Shown: positions 1-10,295, counted from the first letter of the stretch. The stretch: 64,000 nt of DNA from Nitrospira sp. (GCA_036984305.1 BQWY01000001.1:2563501-2627500), one strand, 5' to 3'. Notes: generated from the sequence alone by a model not told the origin. Made by a program: numbers and translations.

Positions 1-497
1 CCGCCTGTCGCATAGACCAAGTCCGGCACTTCGGCTCGCGGCCACCGTCGGGCAAACGCTACCGCCGGCTTCAACCAGGCACATTGCGGGTCTGGATACG
101 CGAAGAGCCCATCGAGCACCAGATGCTTGAGCCCCACGGCCGTACCGCTCTCACCGGTAACGGCGGTTCCGCCGGTGGACGACGGAGACATGTTGCTTTC
201 TCGAACACGGTCTGCCCCTTGCGGTCCACCGATCGACCGGCGCAGCCGATCTCGCCAAGAAATGATCCGTCGAAGTGGATTTCCATGCGGGACGCGGTCG
301 ACTACTATATCCTCGGTTAGTTTTTTCGAAAGCTGGTCATCGACCGGATGCGGGGGATGGACGGAGATCGGATCGGTCGTCAATACCCGAGGCTGCCACC
401 CGTGTTCGCGTAGGTACTTACAAAACGTCAGCGGTCGCATGGCGCCGCTCGCTGCAACGGGGGGGAAGTAATATGCGACGACAAGGACCTTCTTCAT
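1..497 (-). CDS. Glycosyltransferase family 4, N-terminal part (cut by left window edge)
   Basis: The frame opens with ATG at 497 and stays open to the left edge, giving about 165 N-terminal residues. The opening MKKVLVVAYYFPPVAASG, followed by an arginine-proline and a GW-x-P-x-VLTT segment, is typical of the N-terminal Rossmann domain of GT-B glycosyltransferases of the WcaI/PelF-like GT4 group. Such enzymes transfer a sugar from a nucleotide donor to a growing glycan on the cytoplasmic face of the membrane. The donor-binding C-terminal half lies outside the window, so the sugar cannot be guessed. No clear Shine-Dalgarno precedes the ATG. The gene lies 100 bases downstream of the VpsJ-like gene on the same strand and looks like part of the same locus. 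Confidence 0.75.
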   Translation of the reverse strand, partial: MKKVLVVAYYFPPVAASGAMRPLTFCKYLREHGWQPRVLTTDPISVHPPHPVDDQLSKKLTEDIVVDRVPHGNPLRRIISWRDRLRRSIGGPQGADRVRESNMSPSSTGGTAVTGESGTAVGLKHLVLDGLFAYPDPQCAWLKPAVAFARRWPRAEVPDLVYATG

Positions 498-597
498 GTC
501 TGGATGGTCTTGCGATGATAGGGGGACTCCACACGCCGGAGACGTCGACTCGGGTAGGAGTGCATTGCTCGCTCCAACGTGATGCCACTAGAAAACT

Positions 598-1824
598 CTA
601 GACCGATTGATGGGATGCACTCGTCACGGCTCCAACTTGTTCGTCGAGCAACAACGCATCCAGATAGAACTTGGTCGCCCAGTTCAACACCTCAAAGCGA
701 CCGTAGTCTCCATCGAAAGGATGCGATCCTTTGATGCCTCCTCGCAGGCCGCCGTTCCGGCTGACGCAGTTCTGTGTCGCTTTCAGAAAAGTCAGTACGC
801 GCCGTGCCGACTCCAGGAATCGCGGATCACCACCCTTGAGGTGCGCTCGCAACCAGATACCGGCCAACTGGGCATCGCCCGTGAGACAACTCCACGACAC
901 CGTTCCTTGCCATTCCTTGTCTAGGCGGCCGGGGACGCTTCCGTCCTCACGAATGTGTTCCATCAACTTGGTTGCACTGAGTTTCGCTCGGTCGAGATAT
1001 TCCGGCCGATCGAGAAGCTCACCCGCGCCCCAGATGCCCTCGATGGCATAGCTGATCGTATGGAGAAGCGGCGCGGAGGAATCGGTCAGACAGTTGTTGC
1101 GGAACCATCCATTGGCATCCTGTTGCGCGAGACTAAAGCGGATATTCCGCTCCCCCCCTTCGCAAAAACTCCGCTCCTTCGAACACTGCCCCAAGACAAT
1201 CAAGGCCCATCCGACACGAGAGTTGTACGTCGTAGACGTCGGATCGGCGAACTCTGAGTTACCTTTGACCCATCCGCCATCGGGCTGTTGAACCTGCAAC
1301 AGGTACTCTCCAGCCCGCTTGGCAGCCTGTAGATATTTCTCTGACCCGCTTTGCTGATAGGCGGCGACCCATCCGAGAATGACTTGACCGGTATTGAACA
1401 CCGCCGGCGTCGGCTCCTCGTTCAAGACACCACCCATGACCGCACCATTTGGTAATTGGACGTCGATTTCCCAATCCGCCATGGCGAGAGCCCTCGCCGC
1501 TAGGTCGGGATCGTCCAGGTACCGGGCGGCCTCCAAGAACGTCGGAATGATGTACCCGGTCGTTTCCGGATACGACCGTTGCCAACCACGTGCACGGAAA
1601 AACGGATGCCAGGCCGCGCTATAGGCCCGGGACACGCCTCGATCCGGTGTTGCATCTTGCGCGCGCTTGATCCACTCCACCGCTTCCATGATATGAAAGC
1701 GGTTGTCTTTCACGAGGAAGTCGCGCCGCGCTGTTTCGCGGCGCAGTTCCTCGTAGGCCTCCTGATTGTACAGCGAGGACGCCTTCAGGCGATCCTCAAT
1801 GCCGTGCAACACGCGCCGAATCAT
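598..1824 (-). CDS. VpsJ-like alpha/alpha-toroid polysaccharide biosynthesis protein
   Basis: About 408 residues with several helical-hairpin repeats carrying glycine/tryptophan turns (QQPDGGW near residue 185, ANGWFRNN near 240, an R-NGG-LRGG turn near 360). This pattern fits the six-hairpin or terpenoid-cyclase-like alpha/alpha barrels seen in VpsJ-type proteins of exopolysaccharide loci. The biochemical role of the family is poorly known; a glycan-binding or glycan-cleaving role is possible. The longest frame starts at a GTG at 1839, but ATG at 1824 is preceded by GGAGG at 8 bases, so I use 1824. The gene follows the methyltransferase gene by 15 bases. The identification is by fold pattern and context, not by catalytic residues. 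Confidence 0.6.
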   Translation of the reverse strand: MIRRVLHGIEDRLKASSLYNQEAYEELRRETARRDFLVKDNRFHIMEAVEWIKRAQDATPDRGVSRAYSAAWHPFFRARGWQRSYPETTGYIIPTFLEAARYLDDPDLAARALAMADWEIDVQLPNGAVMGGVLNEEPTPAVFNTGQVILGWVAAYQQSGSEKYLQAAKRAGEYLLQVQQPDGGWVKGNSEFADPTSTTYNSRVGWALIVLGQCSKERSFCEGGERNIRFSLAQQDANGWFRNNCLTDSSAPLLHTISYAIEGIWGAGELLDRPEYLDRAKLSATKLMEHIREDGSVPGRLDKEWQGTVSWSCLTGDAQLAGIWLRAHLKGGDPRFLESARRVLTFLKATQNCVSRNGGLRGGIKGSHPFDGDYGRFEVLNWATKFYLDALLLDEQVGAVTSASHQSV

Positions 1825-1839
1825 GGATCCTGCCTCCAC

Positions 1840-2835
1840 TCAGGCTGTCTGCTTGGTCGCCTTCATCACGACTTTTTCCATGACGTAGCGAAGCGGGATC
1901 ATCGAGCCAAACAGCTTCTCGAAGGCGAACGCGCCAGCATAATACGCTCGCAAGAGCCCGGGGGCACGCTTTTCAAGAATCCCGTTCACAAAAAATGCAT
2001 CGAATAGATACTTATGGTATCCGAATCCAACGCCTCGCCCTTGCAACCCGCGCATCCGACTTTTGTTGAGCCAGGCTTTCACTTCAAACCAGTGGTTGTA
2101 GTTGTCGTAATCGAGCCCCCACTCTGAAAACGGAGAGAGAGACCGAAACAACAGCGCGAACGGAGCATTGAAGACCTTCCGAAATCTCGACATTCGGATT
2201 TCTTTCCAGATCGTCTTTGGATTCCACGTATTGTAGAGCTCGAGGATCACATCCCCATTCACACGCGCAACGCGACATAATTCTTGCACGGCTTCTTCTT
2301 GCTTTTTGAGGTGCTGAATGACACGGCAACTGATCACCGTGCCGAACAGGTTACTTTTGAACGGGAGATGTTCCAGTTCGCAGCACACGTGGAAATTGCC
2401 TCGCTTCCGCCGGCGAGCGGCACGCAGCAAATTCAGAGAGGCATCAATTCCGACCGAGACCGTCGATGAGGGCAGGGTTTCCAAAAACCGACCGTTCCCA
2501 CACCCCGCATCAAGTAACAGGTCGAGCTTGTCCTTGTCGAAGTAGTAGGTCAATCCAAATATCTCCGACTCGTGATTGTAGATCCCGAAAATCGTATCCC
2601 CCCCTTCGACGTTGGTATCATAAAGGTGTGCCTTGTCCTCGGAATCCCAGTAGCGCGTGAACAGTTGCTTCATTTCCACTTCGACGTTACACGGGAACAT
2701 GACGGGGATCCCATCTACGATCGGAAACACAAAACGACATGTAGGGCAAGACAACGCTGCTCCATCCTGCCGTAACACGACGTCTCCCTTGCACTTCGGG
2801 CAGCACAGCATCTGGTACAATGCGGTCTCATTCAT
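1840..2835 (-). CDS. Class I SAM methyltransferase with N-terminal zinc-ribbon (Trm112-like)
   Basis: About 331 residues. Residues 10-48 hold a CxxC...CxxC ribbon (Cys12, 15, 30, 33) like the Trm112 module found in front of many glycan and small-molecule methyltransferases. Residues 109-115 (DAGCGNG) form motif I of the SAM-binding Rossmann fold, followed by an acidic strand and an ISCRVIQHL motif near 170. The target is unknown; in this setting it may be a sugar or lipid-linked glycan. A longer frame to 2985 would overlap wecB by about 90 bases; ATG at 2835 has GAGGTG at 8 bases, so I use it. The C-terminal 90 residues are basic and hydrophobic and may touch the membrane. Confidence 0.75.
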   Translation of the reverse strand: MNETALYQMLCCPKCKGDVVLRQDGAALSCPTCRFVFPIVDGIPVMFPCNVEVEMKQLFTRYWDSEDKAHLYDTNVEGGDTIFGIYNHESEIFGLTYYFDKDKLDLLLDAGCGNGRFLETLPSSTVSVGIDASLNLLRAARRRKRGNFHVCCELEHLPFKSNLFGTVISCRVIQHLKKQEEAVQELCRVARVNGDVILELYNTWNPKTIWKEIRMSRFRKVFNAPFALLFRSLSPFSEWGLDYDNYNHWFEVKAWLNKSRMRGLQGRGVGFGYHKYLFDAFFVNGILEKRAPGLLRAYYAGAFAFEKLFGSMIPLRYVMEKVVMKATKQTA

Positions 2836-2894
2836 GGGGATTTCACCTCGTGTTGTAGCAAGGACACGCCGTTCTGTCGCCTCAATGGCCACCG

Positions 2895-4043
2895 CTAGGC
2901 AGCGCTTTCGGACAAACCCCGTCGAGCCGATTTCCACTGCGCCACCAAGATATTTACAATGCGCTCCGCAGCCTGACCATCCCACAAAGGCGGTGGAACG
3001 GGAGGTTGGAGTGGTGTCTCGAGAATCTTGGTAGCTTCAGCGACAATTTTTGAGGGGGATGCTCCGATCACACGGTTCGTACCATGGGTGACCGTTACCG
3101 GGCGTTCTGTATTGTCTCTGAGCGTCAAGCAGGGAACGCCGAGAACCGTCGTTTCCTCCTGCAATCCGCCCGAGTCCGTCAGGACAATCCTGGCATTCGA
3201 TACCAAGGACATGAAATCCAAGTACCCGATTGGATCCATACAATGAATACCCCTTGCAGCTGCGGGGCCATCTCCAAAATGCAAGGATGCTCCAAGCCGG
3301 GTCAACGACTTGAGTGCCGTGATCGTCCTCGGATGTACGGGGAAGACGAGCGGACACCGTTGCGAGACATCAACGAGTGCTTCGACCAAACTTTCCAGCG
3401 TGCGGATATCATCCACGTTTGACGGTCGGTGCAGGGTCACGACACCATACCCCGCTTTATTGAGGCCGAGTTGATCCAGTATCGACGAACGAGCCCACAG
3501 CCGACGCGAAAACTCGAGCGAGTCGATCATGACATTGCCCACGAAGAAGATCTTTTCTCGCGACACTCCCTCGGACAGCAGGTTGCGCTCTCCGCTTTCT
3601 TCCGTTACGAACAAATAGTCACTCACCGCATCGGTCACGACACGGTTGATTTCCTCAGGCATGGCGCGGTCGAAGCTCCGAAGGCCAGCCTCGACGTGCG
3701 CGACTTTGATCTTTAATTTGGTCGCCGTGAGTGCGGCCGCCATCGTGGAATTGACGTCTCCCACGACAAGCACCACATCGGGCCGCTCTTTTTCCAGCAC
3801 GGGCTCCAAACGCTTCATGACTTCAGCCGTCTGTACGGCATGGGTCCCGGATCCTACCTCTAGCGACACATCAGGAGGAGGAATCTCAAGATCCTCGAAA
3901 AATCGGCCGGCCATGCTGGCGTCGTAATGCTGCCCGGTGTGCACGAGTATCGCCTCAATTTCCGGTTGCCTGCGCATGGCTTTCATGAGAGGAGCGATCT
4001 TCATGAAATTGGGCCGTGCACCGACAATGTTGACAATCTTCAT
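2895..4043 (-). CDS. wecB: UDP-N-acetylglucosamine 2-epimerase (non-hydrolysing)
   Basis: 382 residues, the full family length. It interconverts UDP-GlcNAc and UDP-ManNAc in the cytoplasm. The family signatures are all present: GARPNFMKIAP at 8-18, HTGQHYD near 36, HVEAGLRSFDR near 117, VTLHRPSNVDD near 200, a VHPRT strand and the LTDSGGLQEET substrate loop near 290. ATG at 4043 has GAGGATGTC upstream. UDP-GlcNAc would come from GlmU, encoded at the other end of the window. No WecC dehydrogenase is present here, so the UDP-ManNAc is either used directly or oxidised by an enzyme encoded elsewhere. Confidence 0.95.
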   Translation of the reverse strand: MKIVNIVGARPNFMKIAPLMKAMRRQPEIEAILVHTGQHYDASMAGRFFEDLEIPPPDVSLEVGSGTHAVQTAEVMKRLEPVLEKERPDVVLVVGDVNSTMAAALTATKLKIKVAHVEAGLRSFDRAMPEEINRVVTDAVSDYLFVTEESGERNLLSEGVSREKIFFVGNVMIDSLEFSRRLWARSSILDQLGLNKAGYGVVTLHRPSNVDDIRTLESLVEALVDVSQRCPLVFPVHPRTITALKSLTRLGASLHFGDGPAAARGIHCMDPIGYLDFMSLVSNARIVLTDSGGLQEETTVLGVPCLTLRDNTERPVTVTHGTNRVIGASPSKIVAEATKILETPLQPPVPPPLWDGQAAERIVNILVAQWKSARRGLSESAA

Positions 4044-4082
4044 GACATCCTCATTGCGCTCGTCGGGAACTACAGCTCGGAA

Positions 4083-6041
4083 CTACGCGACATGGGCCTC
4101 GCGGGTGTTGACCTGCTCAGAAGCCTTCGCATGCGGCATCCTGCTCCCCTCTTGTCCATGACGGCCACATCCAAGTAGCTCGGCGACCATTTCGAACTCG
4201 GCCACATGAAACAGATCGTGATGCACATCAACCTCTCCTCGCCGGTGACGCTCTAAATCCCGAGCAATCACGTCGACGCGGTAAATGCCTCGTTCCCGCA
4301 CTGCTCGACTCGAGAGCAAATCCGCCATCGGCTCGTATAGGTCGTGCGCAAACCACTTTTGTCCGGCGGTCGGGAACCCCATCTTGTCCGGTCGGAGTCT
4401 CACCGAGTCTGGAATCCGCCCACTCATGGCTTCCCTCAAGAGGTACTTGTTCCAGGGGCCCCGAATCTTCCAATGGGCGGGGAGACCGAAGAGCAGGGAT
4501 ACCAGGCGGTAGTCCATAAACGGCAATCGTGCCTCCACGGAGTGCGCCATGGAATTGCGATCCTCAATCCGGAGATACAGCGGCAGTGGTGAGCTGGTTA
4601 CCGATTGTCTCAAGACTCCGCTGAGGTTCCTGCCTCCCCCCGGTCGACCCTGCCGAGGAAAGTGTTCGGTCAGGTCTCTAACAAACCACGGGTGGTTCTC
4701 TACTTTCCGCCTATGCTTCTGATCGGCGAAACGCCGGTACACAGAGCTGTTGTTGAGAATACCCGCGGCGAGGCTCATTCCCGCGTCTTGCAGCAGACGA
4801 GCGGGGTTTCCTCCATGGACCGCCGCATACTGCTGCACTTCGTTCCAGGCCGTTCCCCATCGCCCCGCTCCTAACAGCTCACGCCAATAGTCGCCAAAAT
4901 AGCTGAAATATCCGCCGATGGTTTCATCGGCTCCTTGGCCATTCAGCACGACTCTAATGCCACTCGTGGCCACCAGCTGCATCAACTGATATCCGACCAC
5001 CGGCGTCAACGTGTGAACGGGCTCGTCCTGGAACCACAACATGCGCCGGAGACTCTGCCACAGGTCTTTCGGGCTTGTTTGCAACTCTCGCAACTGTGCG
5101 CGGGTCTGCGCAATCGTATCCCTGATGTACTGTGATTCGTCGAACTCCTTGGCCATGTAGCAAAAAGCCTGCAGCGGTCCAGAATCCTCCTGATGACTCT
5201 CCGCTCGCTGTCTGGCGGCCGCACAAATAATGGAGGTTGAATCCAGTCCTCCGGACAGACAGACGCCAACCGGCACATCGCTGCGCATGCGCAGACGCAC
5301 GGCGTCCTCGAACAGATCCGCGAAAGTCGCCGGAGGATCCGCCACATGACGAACCGGCAGTTGCTCGAGATTCCAGTAATCCCATTGCTTCCACGCCCCC
5401 TCGGCATTGAGATGGAACGCAACGCCTCTGGGAATCGATTCAATGTCTTCGTAAAAGGTGTCATCCGTGTCGTCCAGGTGTCCCTCGACGAGAAACCGCG
5501 ATGCCACCGCCCAGTTCACGCCACCTTGATACGCCCCTGAGGCCCTGATGGCCTTGATTTCAGACGCAAAGAGGACTTGCTCTCGCGCCCGATGCACGAA
5601 CAGCGGTTTCACTCCAAAGCGATCGCGTGATCCGAACGCCTGTCGATTGTGGCGATCGTAGATGATGAACGCCCACATGCCATTGAGCTTAGCGAGGCAG
5701 TCGGAACCCCAATGTCGATAGGCATTGAGTAACACCTCTGTGTCGCTCTTGGAGCGAAACCGGTAGCCTGCCCCGATGAGTTCCTGCCGCAACTCGACAT
5801 AGTTGTAGATTTCTCCGTTGAAGACAATGACGAATCGGCCGTCATCGCTCAACATCGGCTGATGACCAGCCGGGGAGAGGTCCAGAATGGCAAGCCGTCG
5901 AAAACCAAGGCCTACGGCCCCCTCCACAAATACCCCGCTGTCATCCGGTCCGCGATGGACGAGACTTTCCGTCATCCGACCGAGGATGGCCTGATCGAGT
6001 GGCTTACCTGCTTTGCCGAACACGGCCGCTATGCCGCACAT
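4083..6041 (-). CDS. asnB: Asparagine synthase-like glutamine-hydrolysing amidotransferase
   Basis: 652 residues. Cys2 directly after the initiator is the glutaminase nucleophile, and the class II glutaminase domain covers about 1-215 (GEIYN at 76-80). The synthetase domain carries the ATP-binding SGGLDS loop at 263-268 and a conserved EARLPFMDYRL segment near 520. True asparagine synthetase forms asparagine from aspartate and glutamine. Paralogues of this length within exosortase-type EPS loci are called exosortase-associated amidotransferases and may instead amidate uronic acids or other glycan carboxylates. Context favours the second role, but the sequence alone does not decide. It lies 39 bases upstream of wecB on the same strand. 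Confidence 0.85.
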   Translation of the reverse strand: MCGIAAVFGKAGKPLDQAILGRMTESLVHRGPDDSGVFVEGAVGLGFRRLAILDLSPAGHQPMLSDDGRFVIVFNGEIYNYVELRQELIGAGYRFRSKSDTEVLLNAYRHWGSDCLAKLNGMWAFIIYDRHNRQAFGSRDRFGVKPLFVHRAREQVLFASEIKAIRASGAYQGGVNWAVASRFLVEGHLDDTDDTFYEDIESIPRGVAFHLNAEGAWKQWDYWNLEQLPVRHVADPPATFADLFEDAVRLRMRSDVPVGVCLSGGLDSTSIICAAARQRAESHQEDSGPLQAFCYMAKEFDESQYIRDTIAQTRAQLRELQTSPKDLWQSLRRMLWFQDEPVHTLTPVVGYQLMQLVATSGIRVVLNGQGADETIGGYFSYFGDYWRELLGAGRWGTAWNEVQQYAAVHGGNPARLLQDAGMSLAAGILNNSSVYRRFADQKHRRKVENHPWFVRDLTEHFPRQGRPGGGRNLSGVLRQSVTSSPLPLYLRIEDRNSMAHSVEARLPFMDYRLVSLLFGLPAHWKIRGPWNKYLLREAMSGRIPDSVRLRPDKMGFPTAGQKWFAHDLYEPMADLLSSRAVRERGIYRVDVIARDLERHRRGEVDVHHDLFHVAEFEMVAELLGCGRHGQEGSRMPHAKASEQVNTREAHVA

Positions 6042-6088
6042 ATTTGCATGCTTCCCACGTCGTTGACGGTACCTGATTCCAAATACAC

Positions 6089-7093
6089 TTAGACTGCCTG
6101 GCGGAAGTATTCAATCGTCTTGCGGAGGCCGTCCTCTAGTTCGACCTGCGGCTCCCATCCAAGCAGCGTCTGGGCGCGCCGGATGTCGGGGCGGCGAACT
6201 TTGGGATCGTCAGCCGGCAGCGGGCGATGTTCGATCTTGCTCTTCGATCCCGTCAGGCGAAGCACCAACTCTGCTATTTCCTTGACAGTCAGCTCTCTGG
6301 GATTCCCGATGTTGACTGGATCATGAATCGTGTCGGGTAATGGCTCGCTCGATTTGGTCAAAAATGTAGACCGATCGGTCCGCTGATCCACAGTTTTATC
6401 GGACTCGGCCAGCAGTAGGCCCGTTATGCCACGGACCAAATCGTCCACATAGCAGAAACTCCTCGTTTGGCCGCCGTCGCCGAACACCGTCAACGGCTTG
6501 CCTTGTAGCGCCTGGACGACGAAGTTGGAGACGACCCGACCGTCGTTGGGACGCATACGAGGCCCATAGGTGTTGAAGATACGTACGATTCGAGTATCCA
6601 AGCCATGGTACCTGTGATACGCCATGGTCATTGCTTCGGCGAAGCGTTTGGCTTCGTCGTAGACTCCTCGCGGACTAATGGGATTCACGTTGCCCCAATA
6701 CGACTCTGGCTGTGGATTCACCAACGGATCCCCGTACACCTCCGACGTGCTCGCCAGCAGGAGGCGAGCCCCCTTGGCTTTGGCCAATCCGAGTGCCTTG
6801 TGTGTCCCCAAGGCGCCCACCTTCATCGTAGCGATCGGCATCTCGAGATAATCCTGTGGGCTGGCCGGTGAAGCAAAATGGAGAATTCCATCGAGATGGC
6901 CGTCGATGTGCATGTAATCACACACATTGTATTTGATGAAGCTGAATTGCGGATGACCCATGAGATGCGCAATATTCTCGACACGCCCCGTGATCAGGTT
7001 ATCCATTGCGATGACTTCGTGCCCCTTCCCGATCAAGAGGTCGCTGAGGTGGCTTCCCAAAAATCCTGCACCGCCGGTTATCAGAATTCGCAT
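6089..7093 (-). CDS. UDP-glucuronate decarboxylase-like NAD-dependent epimerase/dehydratase
   Basis: 334 residues of the extended short-chain dehydrogenase family. GGAGFLGSH at 7-15 binds [11 protein letters not shown] near 75 and the STSEVYGDP segment near 115 are typical of UDP-xylose synthases (UXS), and the catalytic YDEAK is near 148. The [10 protein letters not shown] motif follows. UXS enzymes convert UDP-glucuronate to UDP-xylose; some close relatives are UDP-glucuronate or UDP-glucose 4-epimerases, so the product is probable rather than certain. A ten-residue insert near 240 (around [11 protein letters not shown]) is unusual. ATG at 7093 has AAAGGATGACCCC before it. Confidence 0.8.
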   Translation of the reverse strand: MRILITGGAGFLGSHLSDLLIGKGHEVIAMDNLITGRVENIAHLMGHPQFSFIKYNVCDYMHIDGHLDGILHFASPASPQDYLEMPIATMKVGALGTHKALGLAKAKGARLLLASTSEVYGDPLVNPQPESYWGNVNPISPRGVYDEAKRFAEAMTMAYHRYHGLDTRIVRIFNTYGPRMRPNDGRVVSNFVVQALQGKPLTVFGDGGQTRSFCYVDDLVRGITGLLLAESDKTVDQRTDRSTFLTKSSEPLPDTIHDPVNIGNPRELTVKEIAELVLRLTGSKSKIEHRPLPADDPKVRRPDIRRAQTLLGWEPQVELEDGLRKTIEYFRQAV

Positions 7094-7152
7094 GGGGTCA
7101 TCCTTTCTTGTCCCATTTCCGTCCTTCGCCGCCCGCTGCCCGTTCGCGCCTC

Positions 7153-8997
7153 TTAATCCAGTTCAAATTCCTTTTGCCAACTCGTATCCTTCTCCACCGC
7201 TGGCTGGTCCGACTTGTACAGCACACAGTTTTCCAGGACCAGCACGTCCATTTCGGTGCGCATGAAACAGCGATACGCGTCTTCCGGGGTGCACACAATC
7301 GGCTCGCCGCGCACATTGAACGACGTATTGACGAGCACGGCATATCCGGTCCGTGCCTCGAAGGCCTTGAGCAGCGCGTAGTACCTGGGGTTCGTGTCCT
7401 CATGGATCGTTTGCACACGGGCCGAGTAATCCAAGTGCGTGACCGCTGGAATGTCGGAGCGGGGTATGTTCAATAGATCGATACCCCACAAACCCTGCTG
7501 GTTTCCCGCCTTGTCCTTCCGCCGCTTCTCCAACACCGGGGCCACGATCAGCATGTACGGACTGTCGGAGCTGAGATCAAAGTAATCTGACACTCGCTCG
7601 CGCAGGACTGACGGTGCGAATGGCCGGAACGACTCCCGATACTTAATCTTCAGATTCATGACCGACTGCATCTTCGGGCTCCTGGCATCTCCGAGAATAC
7701 TGCGACCCCCAAGTGCCCGCGGACCGAACTCCATTCGGCCCTGAAGCCATCCGACCACCTTTTCTTCAGCCAAATCCTTCGCGACCCGATCAACGAGTGC
7801 CGCATGATCGAGACGAATGTATGGCGCACTCTTCGACTTCAGGAATTGCTCGATTTCCTCGTTCGAATACGCCGGACCGAGATAGGCTCCACGCATCTTG
7901 TCGCGCTTGCCATCGGTCATTCGAGGTTTTTCCTCGTATTGGTGCCAGGCAGTCAGCGCGGCACCGAGCGCACCTCCCGCGTCGCCTGCGGCCGGTTGGA
8001 TCCATAAGCCCTTGAAGGGTCCCTCGCGAAGAATCCGCCCGTTCCCCACACAATTGAGCGCAACACCACCGGCCAAGCAAAGGTTTTCAACGCCGGTTTC
8101 TCGATGCAGCGTTCTCGACAGTCGCAGCATGACCTCTTCCGTGACTTCTTGCACCGAGCGTGCCAAGTCCATCTCCCGCTGGCCCAGCTTCGACTCCGGC
8201 TTTCGGGGCGGTCCGCCGAAAACTTCATCGAACTTCCTATTGGTCATGGTCAGCCCGGTACAATAATTGAAATAATCCATGTTCAAGCGAAAAGTCCCGT
8301 CTGGCTTCAAGTCCAGCAGGTGATCGTAAATCGCCTTCACATATTTCGGCTCCCCGTAGGGCGCGAGTCCCATGACCTTGTATTCACCCGAGTTCACCTT
8401 AAAGCCGGTGTAGTATGTGAAGGCTGAATAGAGCAGGCCCAGGGAATGGGGGAACGGGATCTCCCAGAGCGGAGTGAGCTTGTTTCCTTGTCCTTGCCAC
8501 GCGGACGTGGTCGCCCACTCACCGACCCCGTCCATGCACAACACGACGGCGGAGTCATACGGGGACGCAAAAAAAGCCGACGCCGCATGCGACTCATGAT
8601 GCTCCGCAAAGAGCATGGGGGGCAACTCCGCCTTAGCCAACCCGTTGCCATGCACAAGAAATTCCTTTACCAGCAAGCTTCGAAGGAGCAATTTTTCCTT
8701 CATCCATACGGGCATCGCCGCCAGGAACGACTGGATGCCTTTAGGGGCGAATCCGAGATACGTTTCGAGCAGCCGTTCGAATTTGACGAGGGGTTTATCG
8801 TAAAAGACCAAGTACTGCACGTCCTTCAGCCCGATTCCACCCGCTCTCAGGCAGTAGTCCACTGCCCGATGAGGAAATCCCGGATCGTGCTTTTTCCTGG
8901 TAAAGCGCTCTTCCTGCGCCGCTGCGACGATCTCCCCGTCTTGTACCAGCGCGGCCGCGCTATCATGATAGAAGGCTGAGATTCCGAGAATATTCAT
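7153..8997 (-). CDS. Carbamoyltransferase (NodU/CmcH family)
   Basis: 614 residues, full family length. The N-terminal part is a Kae1-like ATPase fold ([18 protein letters not shown], then [14 protein letters not shown] near 130 with the metal-binding histidines, and [13 protein letters not shown] near 310). The C-terminal YrdC-like part begins near 400 ([16 protein letters not shown]). These enzymes make carbamoyl-adenylate from carbamoyl phosphate and ATP and transfer the carbamoyl group to a hydroxyl, as in nodulation factors and cephamycins. Here the likely acceptor is a sugar hydroxyl of the EPS repeat or its nucleotide sugar. ATG at 8997 has AAAGGTGG upstream; 59 bases separate it from the next gene. 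Confidence 0.9.
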   Translation of the reverse strand: MNILGISAFYHDSAAALVQDGEIVAAAQEERFTRKKHDPGFPHRAVDYCLRAGGIGLKDVQYLVFYDKPLVKFERLLETYLGFAPKGIQSFLAAMPVWMKEKLLLRSLLVKEFLVHGNGLAKAELPPMLFAEHHESHAASAFFASPYDSAVVLCMDGVGEWATTSAWQGQGNKLTPLWEIPFPHSLGLLYSAFTYYTGFKVNSGEYKVMGLAPYGEPKYVKAIYDHLLDLKPDGTFRLNMDYFNYCTGLTMTNRKFDEVFGGPPRKPESKLGQREMDLARSVQEVTEEVMLRLSRTLHRETGVENLCLAGGVALNCVGNGRILREGPFKGLWIQPAAGDAGGALGAALTAWHQYEEKPRMTDGKRDKMRGAYLGPAYSNEEIEQFLKSKSAPYIRLDHAALVDRVAKDLAEEKVVGWLQGRMEFGPRALGGRSILGDARSPKMQSVMNLKIKYRESFRPFAPSVLRERVSDYFDLSSDSPYMLIVAPVLEKRRKDKAGNQQGLWGIDLLNIPRSDIPAVTHLDYSARVQTIHEDTNPRYYALLKAFEARTGYAVLVNTSFNVRGEPIVCTPEDAYRCFMRTEMDVLVLENCVLYKSDQPAVEKDTSWQKEFELD

Positions 8998-9033
8998 AGA
9001 CCACCTTTCACCAACGCCCCGATCCCGGGTTGG

Positions 9034-10218
9034 TCATGCAGCTCGACGGATTGCGCCCTCGGCCACCATACGAGCATACAACTCCTCGTACTTCTTGATA
9101 ACCACCCTATAGTCGTAGACGTTCTCCGCCACAGCCAACCCATTTTTACCAATTCTTTCCAAGTAGCTGGAATCGCTCAGAAACTCACGTAGACGATCCG
9201 CGAGAGCATCGGCATCCTCAGATGGAACAAGTACCCCATTGGCTCCGTCGGTTACGAATTCCGGGATCCCCCCCACACGCGTCGCCAGAATAGCTTTGCC
9301 GAAGGTCATGGCCTCCAGGAGGACAATTCCAAATGGTTCTGAGCGCGACGGCAGAACAAAAAATCGACAATCGCGGAACAGCGCAGGAATTTGGGAATTG
9401 GGAACGTCACCAGCAAATACGACATACGGGATAACCCCCAGGTCCTCCGCCATGCTTTTCAACTTCGCTTCCTCGGGCCCGTCGCCGACAATGAGAAACC
9501 GGATCGAGCCGACTACATCACGCACCTTCCGAAGCGCTCGCAGCAATACATCAATTCCCTTCCGATCATACAGCTTCGCGACGGTAAGAACATAGGCGCC
9601 CCCCACAAGCTTTGCCGGCGCTGAAACCTGTTCCGCTCGAGCTCGCAAGCGTTCACAATCGATTCCATATGGCAGATAGGATCGACGTTCCCTGAGGGAG
9701 CCCACTATGCGTTCTGTCTGTCCCATCAGACTGGCCGAATGCGTGAGCAACCAATCGGCCGTTCGCACGATGTGCTTCACAATCGCACGTTCATAGGCAG
9801 GGAGCTTGCCGATGGACAGCACGTCGTCCCCATGCAAACCCACCACCATCTTGGTACCCGTCAGGGCTCTCAAGATTGAAAAGTAGAGCGCAAATGCGAG
9901 TGGGTATTCGACGGACATCACGTCGATCCGCTTCTGTCTCAGGAATTTCCCCAATCGCCAGAGCGTCGGGATCACATACACGGCAAACGCCAACACACTT
10001 CTCAAAGGCGCTTCGGGAACAAACGGCGACCGAAGGTACAGCTCATAGACGCGCTCATCCTGGTTTTGAGCACACTGCTCAATGCGGCGGGCATCTCCAA
10101 GTCTCAGCACATACACGCCATGACCTCGCTCACCGAGAAATCGACGCGCATCTTCAAGAAATGTCGCGACTCCTCCGGTCTGCGGTGTGAAGAAGGGCGT
10201 AATAAACAAGATATTCAT
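9034..10218 (-). CDS. Glycosyltransferase family 4 (GT-B)
   Basis: 394 residues. The N-terminal acceptor domain starts MNILFITPFFTPQTGGVA, with the GG loop of GT4 enzymes. The C-terminal donor domain has VAKLYDRKGIDVLLRA near 215, FVGDGPE-type strand near 250, and a complete EX7E motif (EPFGIVLLE near 310). It transfers a sugar, usually with retention, from a nucleotide donor onto the lipid-linked EPS intermediate at the inner membrane. ATG at 10218 has AGGTGGG upstream. Donor and acceptor cannot be read from the sequence. Confidence 0.9.
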   Translation of the reverse strand: MNILFITPFFTPQTGGVATFLEDARRFLGERGHGVYVLRLGDARRIEQCAQNQDERVYELYLRSPFVPEAPLRSVLAFAVYVIPTLWRLGKFLRQKRIDVMSVEYPLAFALYFSILRALTGTKMVVGLHGDDVLSIGKLPAYERAIVKHIVRTADWLLTHSASLMGQTERIVGSLRERRSYLPYGIDCERLRARAEQVSAPAKLVGGAYVLTVAKLYDRKGIDVLLRALRKVRDVVGSIRFLIVGDGPEEAKLKSMAEDLGVIPYVVFAGDVPNSQIPALFRDCRFFVLPSRSEPFGIVLLEAMTFGKAILATRVGGIPEFVTDGANGVLVPSEDADALADRLREFLSDSSYLERIGKNGLAVAENVYDYRVVIKKYEELYARMVAEGAIRRAA

Positions 10219-10295
10219 CGTGTGCCCACCTGCACCTTTTCTTCTGTCTGTCCGAGCGCGCCCTTCAATATCATGTCACTACGATCGATCGACGA

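Noticed and set aside
58-66. GGCGGTAGCGTTT on the minus strand, a longer ops match than the one in the wzm leader
   Set aside because: It lies inside coding sequence (a Pro-Ala-Val-Ala stretch) with no leader context; similar cores occur at 4505 and 33316, so chance explains it.
1-497. A frameshift in the left-edge glycosyltransferase gene
   Set aside because: A first reading suggested a stop near 153, but a base-by-base recount showed the frame is open from 497 to the edge.
588-601. Inverted repeat CTAGA-AAAC-TCTAG at the end of the VpsJ-like gene
   Set aside because: The arms are only 5 bases and no T run follows; too weak for a terminator.
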